From Mayamaea pseudoterrestris (taxonomy: Eukaryota; Bacillariophyta; Bacillariophyceae; Sellaphorales; Sellaphoraceae), in assembly GCA_027923505.1 (NCBI GenBank), contig BROI01000004.1, positions 868,001-932,000 of the forward strand: a stretch of DNA of 64,000 nt. Reading direction: 5' to 3'. The notes beneath the pieces are model-generated. The model made no database searches. It was given only the letters and a program-made list of their open reading frames with translations, and had not been told where the DNA came from. The translations under genes and the position numbers were made by a program. Position 1 is the stretch's first letter. The number at the start of each line of letters is the position of its first letter. Positions 63,502-64,000 of the stretch are shown here, in pieces.

Positions 63502-64000
63502 TTACTCTTCATACTTGTCGTCGCCCTCCTCCTCTTCATTTTCTATTTGATATTCCATTGCCACGTCCCAACGCGAACTGGGCGCTTTTGCGCTTAAATA
63601 CTTGACAAACCGCAATGTTCCAGGATCTCGATAGACGATTGAAAGGGTATTAAAGCCAGCCGACACACTGAGAAGCTCCGTGTCATCGTCCTGGTTATAC
63701 TCATCAGCTGGAGTAGATCCTTGCCCATTCTCGTCCTCGTCATCTTCCGCTTCAATGTAACACTCAAATCCTCCCACGTCGCCCGATTGCCACGCCACAT
63801 CCGCTTCATCCAGCGGTGCACTTGTTTTCTTCACAGTGTCATTCTCATCACTCTCATCATTGTCGTCCATGACTTGCTGCTTGCCCGACCCAGCGACAAA
63901 GCATAGAGTCACATCCAGAACGGCCGATTCGGTGAGCAGACCATGGTGCGCCACAGTGTAGTCGAGCCCCGGCCGAAAACGACGAATATGCCCCTTGCAG
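63502..64000 (-). CDS. OGFOD1/Tpa1-type prolyl 3-hydroxylase, C-terminal part
   Basis: The frame is open from the stop at 63502 to the right edge, so only the last 166 or so residues are present and the N-terminal catalytic half lies outside. The visible part begins CKGHIRRFRPGLDYTVAHHG and continues with VLDVTLCFV. After an acidic insert come WQSGDVGGFECYIEAEDDED, ELLSVSAGFNTLSIVYRDPG and SRWDVAMEY. These are the conserved blocks of the C-terminal double-stranded beta-helix domain of OGFOD1/Tpa1 (CTDD). In yeast and animals this 2-oxoglutarate oxygenase hydroxylates a proline of ribosomal protein uS12 and affects translation termination. The C-terminal domain is not itself catalytic. An exon junction may lie right at the edge. 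Confidence 0.9.
   Translation of the reverse strand, partial: CKGHIRRFRPGLDYTVAHHGLLTESAVLDVTLCFVAGSGKQQVMDDNDESDENDTVKKTSAPLDEADVAWQSGDVGGFECYIEAEDDEDENGQGSTPADEYNQDDDTELLSVSAGFNTLSIVYRDPGTLRFVKYLSAKAPSSRWDVAMEYQIENEEEEGDDKYEE

Overview
The window is a compact stretch of nuclear DNA from a photosynthetic stramenopile, most likely a diatom. Three kinds of evidence support this. Several precursors carry a signal peptide followed by an ASAF-like motif, the bipartite leader that targets proteins to a secondary red plastid (3899-4702, 26119-26828, 35542-38139). A DUF6824-type protein, a delta-6-type polyunsaturated fatty acid elongase and a CBM20-trehalose synthase/phosphatase fusion all fit diatoms. 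Genes are dense (about 29 in 64 kb), with short GT-AG introns, many of them close to the start codon, and frequent divergent or convergent neighbours.

Layout. 1-5 kb: a cold-shock-domain RNA-binding protein (cut by the left edge), a type I membrane protein, a V-ATPase assembly factor (Vma22/CCDC115-like) and a plastid membrane protein. 5-15 kb: a 3114-residue ubiquitin-specific protease. 15-24 kb: an ATP-grasp protein, the RNA polymerase I/III subunit AC19, a DDX3/Ded1 helicase and a SAGA Ada1-like protein with a long disordered N-terminus. 24-35 kb: a fatty-acid elongase, a YGGT protein, transportin-1, complex III subunit 7, a Pirh2-type E3 ligase and GMP synthase. 35-45 kb: plastid PNPase, a DUF6824 protein, a two-exon multi-pass membrane protein and a dolichol/phytol-kinase-like enzyme. 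45-54 kb: the trehalose fusion enzyme, a cysteine-cluster/KOW-like protein, a WW-glycosyltransferase and a divergent H2A/H2B pair. 55-64 kb: a secreted trypsin, a short inverted-repeat DNA transposon, a large membrane protein, an adaptor sigma subunit, a TPR protein and the C-terminus of an OGFOD1/Tpa1 prolyl hydroxylase (cut by the right edge).

The genes are mostly housekeeping and do not form one pathway. Themes are nucleocytoplasmic and vesicle traffic, ubiquitin, transcription and RNA handling, and carbohydrate/lipid metabolism. The observations most worth a second look are: matching histone-type 3' stem-loops on both histone genes; the 836-bp element with TTA target duplications and palindromic subterminal repeats; the unusual domain fusions (CBM20-TPS-TPP and WW-GT7); tiny first coding exons; and repeated CRE-like and TACCGGTA promoter motifs. 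I saw no CRISPR array, no rRNA or tRNA gene, and no complete transposase. I did not find a wholly new multi-gene system.
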